A stretch of 46,746 bases of DNA from an uncultured Pseudomonadota bacterium. GTDB lineage: Bacteria; Pseudomonadota; Gammaproteobacteria; Enterobacterales; Succinivibrionaceae. The stretch is from positions 1-46,746 of the forward strand of contig OMYE01000004.1 in the NCBI GenBank assembly GCA_900315145.1. The letters run 5' to 3'. The notes below the pieces were generated by a model, which saw only the letters and a list, made by a program, of their open reading frames with translations, was not told the origin of the DNA and did not search any database. Position 1 is the stretch's first letter, and each line of letters begins with the position of its first letter. Made by a program: the position numbers and the translations under genes. Below are positions 30,316 through 43,484 of the stretch, piece after piece.

Positions 30316-31236
30316 TTATTTCTTTTTATTTTTATCGCGGTTGACCTTGGCCTGCTGAACTCTCTTGTACACCTCGTTAAGAGCACTGCGCTTATCCAGT
30401 TCATCCATCATCACATCAGCTTTCATCTGCTGATAGCAGGCAAATTTTTCAGCACCGAAGAAATTGCAGAGCAGGGACGTCAAGCAGTCAGCCTGAGATA
30501 TCTTTTTAGGGGCATTTGGAAGCTCTATTTTTTTCAGTTTCATCTGATAGATAAGATCATCCCCCTCCTCATCCACATCAGGATATATCACCTGCAGTCT
30601 CTGTTCACCGATAACAGCCTCTCTGCTCACACGACTGCCGGAACTTCTGACTCCCCCCTGACTCTCTGAAAACTCAATCTCCCCCTGACCGCCGGTCATG
30701 GCCAGAAAAACCTCCGCAAGTATTTCAGCATCAAGAAGCGCACCGTGGGAGGTACGGGCAGAGGAATCCACATTCAATTTGGCACAGAGTGCATCAAGGC
30801 TGATTCTCTGACCTGGATATTTCTTTTTGGCAATGTCGAGAGTATCGGTTACAGTACATATATTCTCAACTTTGAGATTATTATTATTAAGTTTAAATTC
30901 GTTATCAATAAACCCAACGTCGAACCGCGCATTATGAATAATCAGCTCAGCACCGGCAATAAAATCATAAAATTCCTGAAAGATATCCCTGAAATGAGGC
31001 TGTCCCGCCAGAAATTCATCTGATATTTTATGAACCTGATATGCCTCTTCATCTACAGGTCTGTCCGGATTCATATAAAGCTGCAGTTTTCTGCCGGTAA
31101 GCTTACGATCAATCATTTCAACGCAGCCGATTTCAATGATACGGTGATCTCCCGGAGTACCGTCTTCATTCTTACCGGTGGTTTCCGTATCCAGAACCAC
31201 TTTACGCTGACACAAGTCTCTGTAGAATTCAGCCAT
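30316..31236 (-). CDS. dnaQ: DNA polymerase III epsilon subunit DnaQ
   Basis: A 306-residue 3'-5' proofreading exonuclease. ExoI (VLDTETTGKN), ExoII (IIHNARFDVGFIDNEF) and ExoIII (SHGALLDAEILAEVFLAMTGG) hold the catalytic Asp, Glu and His residues. Directly after, QGEIEF stands where E. coli epsilon has its clamp-binding QTSMAF. The C-terminal part (about 200-306) is longer than in E. coli (243 total) and should hold the polymerase-alpha contact plus a Lys-rich end. It is divergent from rnhA, the classical arrangement. GGGGGAG before the ATG supports the start. Confidence 0.95.
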   Translation of the reverse strand: MAEFYRDLCQRKVVLDTETTGKNEDGTPGDHRIIEIGCVEMIDRKLTGRKLQLYMNPDRPVDEEAYQVHKISDEFLAGQPHFRDIFQEFYDFIAGAELIIHNARFDVGFIDNEFKLNNNNLKVENICTVTDTLDIAKKKYPGQRISLDALCAKLNVDSSARTSHGALLDAEILAEVFLAMTGGQGEIEFSESQGGVRSSGSRVSREAVIGEQRLQVIYPDVDEEGDDLIYQMKLKKIELPNAPKKISQADCLTSLLCNFFGAEKFACYQQMKADVMMDELDKRSALNEVYKRVQQAKVNRDKNKKK

Positions 31237-31945
31237 TTAGGTTTACTCCCCCAATCATTATTACGCCGTAAACATCCGAACACTCTTATGCATAATTAAG
31301 GTAACCATAATATTACCGCATCCGGCATAAAACATTCATTCCAAGTACAAGACTCTAATTTTACACCAAATGTCTGAACATTTTACAATCCGCTTAACAA
31401 AAGTACAGACACTTTTTCATATAAAGGTTAATATTCTGTACGGCTTTCATCGACAGCCCAGGCCTCCCAATCATCCATAATTGACATCGATAAAAGTGTT
31501 AGATTACAAAGAAATACTGTTACTGATTTATATAATCATTTTTCGACTTTTTCTTCCTTTCGTTTTTACAGTTACTCATATCACATTTTTAATTCCATAT
31601 ATTAACAGCATGTTTACACTGTACAAAAATAACGTTTTCACCTATTAAATTAACAGTATTTTTTTTATTCATTTCAATAGTTATCAAACAATCAAGACAT
31701 TATAATTTATTTTTGTCAATTATTTTTCCATTTTTAAAATATTAATTATATGTTATTATACTGAAAACTGATTAAAAATCGAGCAATTATATAGTTTTTG
31801 CTATTCATTTTCTGAAAATATATCTATTATATATTAAAATTCTATAGTTATAAAAAAATTTGAAAACAACAAATAATATGATATAATATGGACTAGTAAA
31901 CGATAATAATTACTAAAAATATTTACGAAATCATCAAGTTACTTA
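31237..31945. other. AT-rich divergent spacer between dnaQ and rnhA
   Basis: About 710 bases without a credible ORF. It is very AT-rich from 31500 to 31900. The clear elements are the rnhA promoter (31860-31887) and a purine-rich dnaQ ribosome-binding site. In E. coli the dnaQ/rnhA spacer is much shorter, with overlapping promoters. Confidence 0.6.
31860..31887 (+). promoter_or_regulatory. Promoter for rnhA-mltD
   Basis: TTGAAA (31860-31865), a 16-base spacer and TATAAT (31882-31887). The start would be near 31894, about 50 bases before rnhA. Confidence 0.55.
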
Positions 31946-32419
31946 ATGAATAATAACTCCAATAAAAACTTGAAAAAGGTCACAATATATACAGATGGTT
32001 CCTGTTTAGGAAACCCGGGAACCGGTGGATATTGTGCCATTTTATTTTACAAAGAACATAAAAAAGTCATATCAGCTGGCTACAAACTTACCACAAACAA
32101 CAGAATGGAACTAACCGCAGCAATTGTTGCACTCAGAGCTCTAAAGGAGCCCTGTGAAGTAGAACTGTATTCTGACAGCAAATATGTTATCGAAGGTATA
32201 ACAAAATGGGTTTTTTCATGGATTAGAAGAAACTGGCGCAATGTTCAGAATGTAGATCTCTGGAAACAATTACTTGAAGAAACACAACGACATACCATTA
32301 AATGGAATTGGGTAAAGGGACATGATGACAACATCTACAATAATGAATGTGACCAAGTTGCAAGAAAAGCAGCACAAGGAAGTGAGCTCTTGCAGGATGA
32401 CGGCTACACAGATAATTAG
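31946..32419 (+). CDS. rnhA: Ribonuclease HI
   Basis: A 157-residue RNase H that cuts the RNA strand of RNA-DNA hybrids. The four acidic catalytic residues are visible in [30 protein letters not shown] and [19 protein letters not shown] holds the conserved His loop, and [10 protein letters not shown] forms the basic handle. The length fits E. coli (155). It overlaps the start of mltD by 23 bases, so the two are co-transcribed, and mltD translation is probably coupled. Confidence 0.97.
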   Translation: MNNNSNKNLKKVTIYTDGSCLGNPGTGGYCAILFYKEHKKVISAGYKLTTNNRMELTAAIVALRALKEPCEVELYSDSKYVIEGITKWVFSWIRRNWRNVQNVDLWKQLLEETQRHTIKWNWVKGHDDNIYNNECDQVARKAAQGSELLQDDGYTDN

Positions 32420-34073
32420 CAAGTTATTTATAACTGCTTCATTATCGTTAGTTATCGTTGGTTGTGCCATCACAGGTACTTCTGGCAAGAATGCTTCCAA
32501 CAGCAGAATCAACCTTGACGGTGATCTTAATCAGGCTCCTACGACTGAAGAGATGTCCACCATCAACAATTACGCCGACCTTCTTATTGAAGGATATGAC
32601 GTACATCTCCGCGAATCCCAGAAAGCACTGTATTCTGTAGAACTGGAAAATGGTACCGACATCAGTTTATGGGAACATGCCATTTTTGATATGGAAATGG
32701 TAAATCCAAAACACAAGTACATAACTCAGCAGATTGCCCAGGTAAAGAAAAGACAGAGATATTTTGAAAAACAGCTGGCAAACGGTCATCTGTTTCTCTA
32801 CTACATCATCAACGAACTTAAAGTCAGAAAGATGCCTTTGGAACTGGCTGTAATTCCGATTATCGAAAGTAATTTCAACCCGCATGCCATTTCCCCTGCC
32901 GGAGCACGTGGCATATGGCAGTTCGTTCCTGGTACTGCGAGAAACTTTAAATTAAAACACGATGCAAATTATGATATGCGCCGTGACGTAATATCTTCAA
33001 CCAATGCAGCCCTTACCTACTTCGACTACCTGTATAAGATGTTCGGTGACTGGAATCTAGCCATTGCCGCATACAACCAGGGTGAAGGTACTGTTTTAAA
33101 AGCTATAAAAGCCAACAGATCTAAGGGAAAATCCACAGATTTGTGGTCATTGCACATTCCTAGAGCCGGTCTGGATTATGTTGAAAAGCTCCATGCCTAC
33201 ACTGATCTTCTCCGCAATGCAGATGAGAACAATTTAAAATTCCCGGATATGCCGTACAGACCGGTATTCAAGAAAGTACATATTGATGAAAACACCACTC
33301 TTGAATCTCTTTCCCAAAAAACAGGTATTTCCATTGAGCGTTTACAGAAACTGAATCCTGGATTTGTTAATGTTAACAAATCAACCACTATGGTTAAGTA
33401 CGCCCTCATTCCTGTACACAACCATGATCTTGCGGAAAACTACACTCTGAGTAAGGTAAAAAGTCTGCCTGTATACAACGATAATGAGAAAATTATAGTA
33501 TCAGCTCTTGCGAAAAATTCCACCGCTACAGCTGAACCTGTTAATACCGCATCTCTTGGTAAGGTACCTGCAGTAACCGTAACCACTGCCGCATCTTCTT
33601 CAACAGGAAACACCGGCAAAAAATCTGTCAGCAGGAATGCTACCAAAACAGTAGTTGCCACTAATAAAAACAGTAGCAAAAAAAATCAGGCCTCCCCGGT
33701 AAAGAAGACTGTAACAGTGGCTAAAAATGATAAAAACAGTACTAGAAACAAAACTCAGACCAAGCCTGTTATAACTGCCAAAAACGGCAAAAGTGCAGCT
33801 AGAAACAGCTCTCATACCAAAACAGTTGTAACAGCCAAAAACAAGGCAACTGGCAGAAACAGTTCTCCGGTAAAAAAGACGTCTGTTGTTAAAGCTCATG
33901 CCCAAAACAACACTCCGAAGGAAAGAAACAATCAGAAGAAAGTACACTCTGTTGCAGCTTCAAACAGCAAGAACAGAAATACAAAAAACGTTAAGCCTAC
34001 AGCCAAAAACAATAAGCAGGCTTCTTCAAACATTGTTAAAAACAGAAATTCTTCTGGCAGTAAGAAAGCCTAG
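32397..34073 (+). CDS. mltD: Membrane-bound lytic murein transglycosylase MltD-like
   Basis: A 558-residue lipoprotein when started at the ATG at 32397, which places a signal peptide ending in the lipobox IVGC right at the N-terminus; the longer frame from 32322 would bury it. The SLT domain holds the catalytic Glu in [21 protein letters not shown], then [10 protein letters not shown] and [14 protein letters not shown]. One LysM-like repeat follows ([27 protein letters not shown]). The last 170 residues are a Lys/Asn/Ser/Thr-rich basic tail with repeated TAKN and RNSS units, where E. coli MltD has LysM domains. Such a tail could bind anionic wall or LPS; that is inference. mltD lies next to rnhA/dnaQ in other gammaproteobacteria too. 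Confidence 0.92.
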   Translation: MTATQIISKLFITASLSLVIVGCAITGTSGKNASNSRINLDGDLNQAPTTEEMSTINNYADLLIEGYDVHLRESQKALYSVELENGTDISLWEHAIFDMEMVNPKHKYITQQIAQVKKRQRYFEKQLANGHLFLYYIINELKVRKMPLELAVIPIIESNFNPHAISPAGARGIWQFVPGTARNFKLKHDANYDMRRDVISSTNAALTYFDYLYKMFGDWNLAIAAYNQGEGTVLKAIKANRSKGKSTDLWSLHIPRAGLDYVEKLHAYTDLLRNADENNLKFPDMPYRPVFKKVHIDENTTLESLSQKTGISIERLQKLNPGFVNVNKSTTMVKYALIPVHNHDLAENYTLSKVKSLPVYNDNEKIIVSALAKNSTATAEPVNTASLGKVPAVTVTTAASSSTGNTGKKSVSRNATKTVVATNKNSSKKNQASPVKKTVTVAKNDKNSTRNKTQTKPVITAKNGKSAARNSSHTKTVVTAKNKATGRNSSPVKKTSVVKAHAQNNTPKERNNQKKVHSVAASNSKNRNTKNVKPTAKNNKQASSNIVKNRNSSGSKKA

Positions 34074-34140
34074 ACAGGAAGGTGGTATCAGCTGATTATT
34101 TCAGTTTTCGAATTTTCCGGAAATAATCATCAATATCGAA

Positions 34141-34166
34141 AAAGGGAAGCTTCATGCTTCCCTTTT
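34141..34166 (+). terminator. Terminator between mltD and ligA
   Basis: AAAGGGAAGC (34141-34150) pairs with GCTTCCCTTT (34156-34165), followed by TATTTTAT. It may also serve ligA from the other side. Confidence 0.75.
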
Positions 34167-34255
34167 ATTTTATACAGAAATTATCTTATGCCAACCCCAC
34201 CGCTTTTCTCCTTTGCAGGATATATTACAAGGTCTGCATTCAGTCACTGGTATTC

Positions 34256-37066
<2,811 letters not shown>

Positions 37067-37112
37067 TTATAATAATCAAATGATTTAATGTATTCCAATC
37101 GTCTTTTGACGT

Positions 37113-37141
37113 AAAAAACCGACAGTAATCAACACTGCCGG
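37113..37141 (-). terminator. Terminator between zipA and ligA
   Basis: ACCGACAGT (37118-37126) pairs with ACTGCCGGC (37133-37141) with one wobble. On the minus strand TTTTTTACG follows. It may reduce read-through from zipA into ligA. Confidence 0.7.
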
Positions 37142-37186
37142 CTTTCTTGATTTTTTATACTGCGGTTTTTATAAAACTGCAGGGAA

Positions 37187-38083
37187 TTATCTCAACTTAT
37201 CGTATGCCGCCAATACTTCACGATGGTGAAGAATAAACTGTTCGCCTATAGGCTTCTTGTTATTATCTATCATTTCACCCTTAATCAAAGTAGCAAATTT
37301 ATATGCAAATGCAGCCATATCACAATAGGAGTTTTCTGCAAAACCTCTGTCGGGTAAAGGCATGAAAAGACAGATGGCATCATAACTCACCGATTCCTTA
37401 TAGCTTTTAGCAAAGCCGTACGGCTCAGTACTTCCACAGACCCTGAATACCTCATTGCCGCTTTTTGGATCAAAGCAGTAATAGATATCATGTTCACCAA
37501 GTGCCAGATTAAACCTTTCACAGATCTGAATGGCTTCCATGGCGGAAATAGGTTCACCATTACTGCGACGCACATTGATCTGATAAAGATTTTCCGGTTC
37601 CATGCTACCCTCACCATTATTTCCGGATCCCCTTGAAGATCTGTTTAACAGGGATTTCAGGAATCTGGAAATACGTGAAATAATTCCTTCTTTATCGGAA
37701 CCGGTATCACTCTGCTGGCTGTCCATATTCACATTTTCTGAACTACTGGCGGACACACTGCTGCTTTCGATACTGCCGTCAGTCACCAACTGTTCTTCTG
37801 CGACACTGTTCTTCATAATAATAATATCTTCAGTGTTGGAGATAAATTCTTTATTATCCACGCTGGCAACCTCTTTACTGATGATCTTTACACTACCACT
37901 GACATCGCCCTTCTCGTTGGAAGTCGGTGACTTGGATTTAGCATTATTTTCAGACATTTCATCCCTTACTAAAGGCTTTCTGTTAGCTCTTCCGCTTATA
38001 CAGCCATATACTATGAAACTCAATATTGCAATTGTTCCAAGTATAATCAGTCCAAGCTGCAGTACATCATGATTATGAACCAA
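37187..38083 (-). CDS. zipA: Cell division protein ZipA
   Basis: A 298-residue inner-membrane protein that anchors FtsZ at midcell. It has one N-terminal helix (LQLGLIILGTIAILSFIVYG, about residues 8-27) with a very short outer tail, then a polar Ser/Glu-rich linker (about 35-160) and the C-terminal FtsZ-binding domain (about 165-295: LYQINVRRSNGEPISAMEAI, AICLFMPLPDRGFAENSYCD). The domain is divergent, but the layout and the position between ligA and the divergent cysZ match E. coli exactly. The linker lacks the Pro/Gln-rich character of E. coli ZipA. Confidence 0.88.
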   Translation of the reverse strand: MVHNHDVLQLGLIILGTIAILSFIVYGCISGRANRKPLVRDEMSENNAKSKSPTSNEKGDVSGSVKIISKEVASVDNKEFISNTEDIIIMKNSVAEEQLVTDGSIESSSVSASSSENVNMDSQQSDTGSDKEGIISRISRFLKSLLNRSSRGSGNNGEGSMEPENLYQINVRRSNGEPISAMEAIQICERFNLALGEHDIYYCFDPKSGNEVFRVCGSTEPYGFAKSYKESVSYDAICLFMPLPDRGFAENSYCDMAAFAYKFATLIKGEMIDNNKKPIGEQFILHHREVLAAYDKLR

Positions 38084-38631
38084 TTAAATCTCACCTTTCT
38101 TATCTGATAAACCATGTCATAAATCTGTTATAACTGCAGAAATAATCACATACCTAAAAAACGCCAAAGCAGACGTCATGCTCCCGCCGGAGCAAACTTT
38201 CCATATATGCTGATATTCTGATCAATCCTGCATAAACATAACTAGCGACACAATTATATATTAAATTCGTAAAACGATTTTATTATTTTATTAATAATCG
38301 CACTAAAAAAAAACCATAATTAAATTTTTTTATAAAAAATTCCCAGTCTGTCACTTTATACAAGTATTTTGATCTGTCTACTGTACATACAATAAACACT
38401 TCAAGCTGCAATAACATCAGGTATTTTCTTTATAATAAAAAAAAATAAAAAAATTTTGTACAATATAGCAACAATAGTGATTATTTACTGAAGCTGTACA
38501 TCGCACATAACCAGTATAATTACAGAATCAGTTATTCCTGCAGCCTGCAAAAAATGAAGAGGCATGCCGCGGGAGCTTTAACCGCATTTAACAAAACTGT
38601 TTAAAAGAACCCAATAAGAGTTTTAGCTATA
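38084..38631. other. AT-rich divergent spacer between zipA and cysZ
   Basis: About 550 bases, no credible ORF, with long A/T runs. Promoters of both genes must lie here, but I could not define them with confidence. Confidence 0.5.
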
Positions 38632-39489
38632 ATGAACATCAACTATGAACACGGCAATGATACCGTATATAACGGGATAAAGTACTTTTTTCAGGGATTA
38701 AGGCTGTGTATACACAAGGGCATGAAAAGATACATGCTGGTTCCCATTATTATCAATATATTCATCATTATCATCGGTTGTTACGCCTCCATCAGCTGGG
38801 CCTGTAACTATACCGGAGAGCTTATAGCAGGATCACTGCCGGAATGGCTTTTCTGGATTAAATATCTGGTTTTTCCGATAATTTTCGCAGCTATTATTCT
38901 GATTACCCTGTATCTTTTTACAACCATAACCCTGATAGTTGGTGCACCGTTCTACAGTCTGCTTTCTGAAAAAGCGGAAAGCATTCTGATTAATGAACCG
39001 ACACCAGATGTCCCAGTATCCCAGACTATCAGAGAAACTCCGGCCATGGTAGGTCGCGAACTTGCAAAACTCATATACAGACTGCCTTTTATCATCCTTA
39101 ATCTGTTCATGCTGTTTATCCCGATAATCGGTCAGGTGGTAATAATTTATACAGGGAGCTGGTGCTACGCCCTTGACTTTACCAGCTACGGTTTTGAAAA
39201 CAACCACATCAGTCTGAAGAAGACCTTTGCCGTCGCCAATAACCATAAAAGGGTACTTCTGGCATTCGGCTGCTGTGTATGGCTTGCCATGCTTATTCCG
39301 TTCCTGAACCTGCTGATGGTTCCCGCAGCAGTATGTGGCGGCACCATTCTTTGGGTAAAAGTACTCAGACAGGATGTCATGCAGGAAGTAACAGAATACC
39401 GGAATAAAGTACTTGCCATGAAGGAAAGCGACAACGACATGAATTCTGAAAGTACAGATATTCAGAAAACGGAATATTCCAAACTTTAA
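38632..39489 (+). CDS. cysZ: Sulfate transporter CysZ
   Basis: A 285-residue inner-membrane protein of the CysZ/EI24 family, which imports sulfate for cysteine synthesis. It opens [30 protein letters not shown], like E. coli [61 protein letters not shown] and [23 protein letters not shown] match the family, with about four long membrane segments. It is about 30 residues longer than E. coli CysZ (253), mostly a polar C-terminal tail. It is divergent from zipA, as in E. coli. Confidence 0.92.
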   Translation: [285 protein letters not shown]

Positions 39490-39541
39490 TCCGAAACTTA
39501 AATCAGGGTATTTTTTCCCGGATATTATTTTTCAAAAAAAG

Positions 39542-39584
39542 AACTCCCGGTCTGAAACACTGTTTTCACAACCGGGAGTTTTTT
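39542..39584. terminator. Bidirectional terminator between cysZ and ldtD
   Basis: AACTCCCGGT (39542-39551) pairs with ACCGGGAGTT (39571-39580), with T-runs on both sides (TTTTTTC on plus, TTCTTTTTTTG on minus). Confidence 0.9.
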
Positions 39585-39680
39585 CATTTCCTATAACCTG
39601 AGGACCTGTTCTTCTTCCGTCCTATCAGAAATTCTCTTACATTAGGAGAATATATACTTTAATGATTCTGAACCTAAAGG

Positions 39681-41177
39681 CTACAGGTTCTCATTTTCCT
39701 GATTATATAAGTTGATTAAATCCAAAGGAAGTTTTTCTGCCTTCCTGTCTAGATTATAAATATCCGGCAGATAGACAAACTTACCGTCACCGTCTATATA
39801 AGATGTCCAGTAGGCAATATAAACAGGAACATTGCTGGACAGGGGAACCCCGAACGTTTTTCCGGAGGCCACTATCTTATCGATTCTTTCCGGTTTCATC
39901 TCATTTCTAAGCAGATATTTAGCCAGCTCATTTGACTTCTGCACACGGACACATCCTGAACTCAGTGTTCTCAGAGATTTATTAAAACCTGATGGACTGT
40001 TGGTTGAATGCAGGTATACACTTTCGGAATTAGGAAAATTGAACTTATACTGTCCCATGGCATTTTTTGCTCCAGGAGCCTGAGTTATCCGGTATTTTCT
40101 GAATCCGGACTTGGTTAAATCATCGGGTGTCAGAGTAGATGGATCAACTTTTTCACTGCCCATATACAGATTAAGCCCCTTCTTTGCCAGATAGTATCTG
40201 TCTGCACGGATTTTTGGCAGGTAGTCCTTCTGGGAAATTGTACTCGGTGCAGTCCATACCGGATTCAGCACAACATTATTGATCTGACTCTTCAATGTAG
40301 GAGTCTGACGGTCATTGCGACCTACAATAACCTTGCTTTCCATTATATTCTTACTGTCGGATATGACGTGCATATTCAATGAAGGAATGTTAACAAAAAC
40401 ATATTCCGCATTGCTGTACAGATCGTTGTCTGACATTCTGATCAGCGACCTGGCAAGGCTTACAGCCTTGGAAGAACTGTTCTTAAACAGCAGATCATAG
40501 GTCATCTCACCGATAATACCGTCTGGCTTAAGACCATTATCACTCTGAAACTTCTTCATGGCTTCGGTAAGCTCGAGATCATAATAACCGTCGAGAGGAC
40601 AGTTTTCATCAAGATAACCACCGGCTATCATTACTTTTTTAATAATATCTATCTGAGGACCAGAAAATCCAGGTTTAATCAGCCTGAATGTATATGGTTC
40701 CTCACTAGCGGCAAGACTTTTCATCTGTTTCTGTATTTCCGTGCGGAAAACGAGGTATGACGGTACATTCGGTCTCATACCTACCAATTCATTCCAGATG
40801 TTTCCGGATGCTATCAAATCATTATACTTTTCGACATCCTCTACTAAAAACTCGGTATTATCTTTAGGAAAACTGAGATGCTGCTTCTCAGCCCAGGAAT
40901 AAACAGGAATCTTTTCCCGGAAATTTCTGATCATAAGGTAACTGATAGCCAGTTCCGTAGGATAATTACCACTCTCCTTGCTCTTATGTAATCTGAGCAG
41001 CTGACGGTAGTAGTTTGAATCAAAATTTGCAACAGCCAGCTCCATCAGCTGGTTTTCTATCTCCGTCTGGCTCTTGATGTCCGGAGTTCTGACATCATTT
41101 TCTTCATCAGCCGCAGGAGCCTGATTAAAAGTTACCGATAAAATTATAGCTGCCGGTACATATTTAAATAATTTCAT
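39681..41177 (-). CDS. ldtD: L,D-transpeptidase, YcbB/LdtD-like
   Basis: A 498-residue periplasmic enzyme that makes 3-3 peptidoglycan cross-links. I start it at the ATG at 41177 (MKLFKYVPAAIILSVTF, a signal peptide ending near APAAD) rather than at a TTG five codons upstream. A peptidoglycan-binding domain (MKKFQSDNGLKPDGIIGEMTYDLL, about residue 215) precedes the YkuD catalytic domain with NPVWTAPSTISQKDYLPKI and the active-site SPSGFNKSLRTLSSGCVRVQ (His upstream in YLHSTNS, Cys in SSGC). The length is near YcbB (615) but shorter at the N-terminus. The exact paralogue name is by similarity of layout. Confidence 0.88.
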   Translation of the reverse strand: MKLFKYVPAAIILSVTFNQAPAADEENDVRTPDIKSQTEIENQLMELAVANFDSNYYRQLLRLHKSKESGNYPTELAISYLMIRNFREKIPVYSWAEKQHLSFPKDNTEFLVEDVEKYNDLIASGNIWNELVGMRPNVPSYLVFRTEIQKQMKSLAASEEPYTFRLIKPGFSGPQIDIIKKVMIAGGYLDENCPLDGYYDLELTEAMKKFQSDNGLKPDGIIGEMTYDLLFKNSSSKAVSLARSLIRMSDNDLYSNAEYVFVNIPSLNMHVISDSKNIMESKVIVGRNDRQTPTLKSQINNVVLNPVWTAPSTISQKDYLPKIRADRYYLAKKGLNLYMGSEKVDPSTLTPDDLTKSGFRKYRITQAPGAKNAMGQYKFNFPNSESVYLHSTNSPSGFNKSLRTLSSGCVRVQKSNELAKYLLRNEMKPERIDKIVASGKTFGVPLSSNVPVYIAYWTSYIDGDGKFVYLPDIYNLDRKAEKLPLDLINLYNQENENL

Positions 41178-41768
41178 AGTTTTATCTTTCAACCTGTACG
41201 CCGTACCTCTTTAATTTTGTCCTGATACTGACTACGATCGTACATTTTTTATCATCAACACCACATAATATCTTCCGTCAAACGGTATCATTGTACTTTT
41301 ATTTTTTAATTATTTTTTATTTTTATATTTTTATACAAAACGCACGGAAACTGATACTACAGCATAAATTCTTACAATAAATTTTAGATTATTCTAACAT
41401 AATCAGATATCAAATTTTTCAAAAATAATTTCAATTGTTCACTTTATCTATTTTTAAATAATATCGCTGTTTTTCCACTATACCGGCACATAAAAAAACA
41501 TATGCCGCTGATTTTTTCCTTTGTCTGCGACATTATATTCCCTCATATCCGGCCGTTCCCCCAAAAAACTCCCCTAATGACAATTAGGTATTTTCTTGTG
41601 TAAATGCGTCAAAATATTAAATTACATATCTTTTAATAGAATGGCATTAGGCATATAATATCAAAGAATATAGGATGGTAATGCTTAATTTTTAGTCCCG
41701 AAAGCCATACTAAAAAGCAGTCTGCAGCAGTACGTTTACCAGATATATCATTGCAAAGGAGTGTCATC
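41178..41768. other. AT-rich divergent spacer between ldtD and ptsI; no ptsH
   Basis: About 590 bases, strongly AT-rich. A TATAAT at 41654-41659 may be the ptsI -10 element. No HPr-like ORF is present, although ptsH normally precedes ptsI. Confidence 0.6.
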
Positions 41769-43484
41769 GTGCAGGAAGGATTCGTCATCACAGAAGGTGT
41801 AGCCTGTGGTCCAGCCGTAATTTTCAAAAACGACTCTCCGATGGTCAACATAGTTCATATCAGCCCGGAACAGGTTGATGCCGAAATAAATCTTTATCTT
41901 AACACTGTAGACAGAACCTACAGACTTTTTCTCTCTGAAAAAAACAACGTCAGCGCCGACATGGCCAAGGAATTCCTCGATGCGGCCATTCTTTATCTTA
42001 CGGATAACTACATAAAGGAAAGAATTATCCACAAGATAAAGGATGAACTGTGCAACGCTGAAGCAGCAGTAATGCAGTGCTACCATGAATATATCAGCGA
42101 CCTAATCGGAATGAATGATCCTTTTGTTCTTCACAATGAGTTTGAACTGCATAATCTTGCAGAGACAATAATACTTGAACTACGTAAAAAAAAGGTTCAC
42201 CTTCCGGAAATCACCGAAGACTCCATCCTTATATGCAATAACATCACGCCGGCACAGTTCCTCACTATGAACACCGAACACATTAAAGGGGTACTGCTTG
42301 AGGACGGAAATACCCAAAGTCATCTTGCCATAGTGCTGCGAGGATCCAAAATACCGGCTATATTCAATGTTTCCAATGCTACCAAGGTTATCCAGAACGG
42401 AGAAACCGTACTTGTTGATGCATATGCCAACAGAATTTACATATCACCTCTCGATGAACTTATCTGGCAGTCATTTAACAATGCCAAAAAATACCAGTCC
42501 GGAAACGAGAGGCACACAGATACCATCAAACCGCTGATGGCCCAATACAAAACATCACCTGACGGTGAGAGAATGCGAATTCTTGCCAATATCAACTCGG
42601 TAGCTGAATTGACAAAACTCACCTGTTTACCCAGCTCCGGCATCGGCCTTTTCAGAACAGAATTTCTCTTTATGAACTGCAGTCATGAGCCAAGCGAAGA
42701 GGAGCAGTATCTCGTCTATAAAAAAATCATGGACATGCTCCCTAGGAACTATGAGATCACCTTCAGGACTTTTGACTTCAGCGCCGACAAACTCCCGCTC
42801 TATATGAGTATGTCATCCGCATTCAATGTTGACAGCAACCAGCATAACAAACAGTCACTGATTAAACAGCTGCGGGCTATCATCAGAGCATCCGCTAAAA
42901 GACACATAAGAATAATGTTCCCGATGGTAGCCGAATATGAACAGGTAAGAGAACTGGTTGATCTTTTCAACTCAGTAAAAAGTCTTTTAATGGACACCGG
43001 ACATGAAGTAGGCTGGATAAAAATCGGTATCATGATTGAAACCCCAGCCGGGGCCATTATGTCAGATTCTCTGGCCCAAATTGTTGATTTCTTCTCTATA
43101 GGCACCAATGACCTTACCCAGTATACAGAAGCATGTAGCCGGGAGGACCCTACCCACAGAAATGATGAACTGACCCCTGCTGTTCTCAAGCTCATAAACC
43201 TCACAGTCCACAATGCCCGCAAACACCACACACCTGTGTGCATATGTGGAGAACTGGTACACAATCTCGATTATCTGGCATTATTCATCAGCATGGGGCT
43301 AAGGGATTTCAGCGTCGCACCGTTCTATCTCAACCGTTTGCTGGAAAAAATTCATGAACTGGAGGTAAAAATTGAACCTCTTCTTGATGAAAAAATTGAC
43401 TGCATCCGTACCAAAAACGAAATATATGATCTCAATGACAGTCTGATAACCACCCATGGCAGCAATAGAAGAATCATTGACTGA
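41769..43484 (+). CDS. ptsI: PTS enzyme I, divergent
   Basis: A 571-residue enzyme that in standard PTS takes phosphate from PEP and passes it to HPr. I start it at the GTG at 41769, because AAAGGAG lies 7 bases upstream; a TTG six codons earlier overlaps that site. The phospho-His is in NTQSHLAIVLRGSKIPAIF. PEP-site residues remain in GLFRTEFLFMN, TFRTFDFSADKLPLYM, DFFSIGTNDLTQYTEACSR and CICGELVHN (catalytic Cys). Two departures: the GGxTSH context reads GNTQSH, and the conserved ENPFLGWRAIR stretch after LPYM is replaced by NVDSNQHNKQSL, losing its Arg residues. No ptsH is adjacent. Activity may be altered. Confidence 0.87.
   Translation: MQEGFVITEGVACGPAVIFKNDSPMVNIVHISPEQVDAEINLYLNTVDRTYRLFLSEKNNVSADMAKEFLDAAILYLTDNYIKERIIHKIKDELCNAEAAVMQCYHEYISDLIGMNDPFVLHNEFELHNLAETIILELRKKKVHLPEITEDSILICNNITPAQFLTMNTEHIKGVLLEDGNTQSHLAIVLRGSKIPAIFNVSNATKVIQNGETVLVDAYANRIYISPLDELIWQSFNNAKKYQSGNERHTDTIKPLMAQYKTSPDGERMRILANINSVAELTKLTCLPSSGIGLFRTEFLFMNCSHEPSEEEQYLVYKKIMDMLPRNYEITFRTFDFSADKLPLYMSMSSAFNVDSNQHNKQSLIKQLRAIIRASAKRHIRIMFPMVAEYEQVRELVDLFNSVKSLLMDTGHEVGWIKIGIMIETPAGAIMSDSLAQIVDFFSIGTNDLTQYTEACSREDPTHRNDELTPAVLKLINLTVHNARKHHTPVCICGELVHNLDYLALFISMGLRDFSVAPFYLNRLLEKIHELEVKIEPLLDEKIDCIRTKNEIYDLNDSLITTHGSNRRIID

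Noticed and set aside
32322..32396. Longer N-terminus for mltD
   Set aside because: The extra 25 residues overlap rnhA and would place the lipoprotein signal peptide inside the protein; the ATG at 32397 is better.
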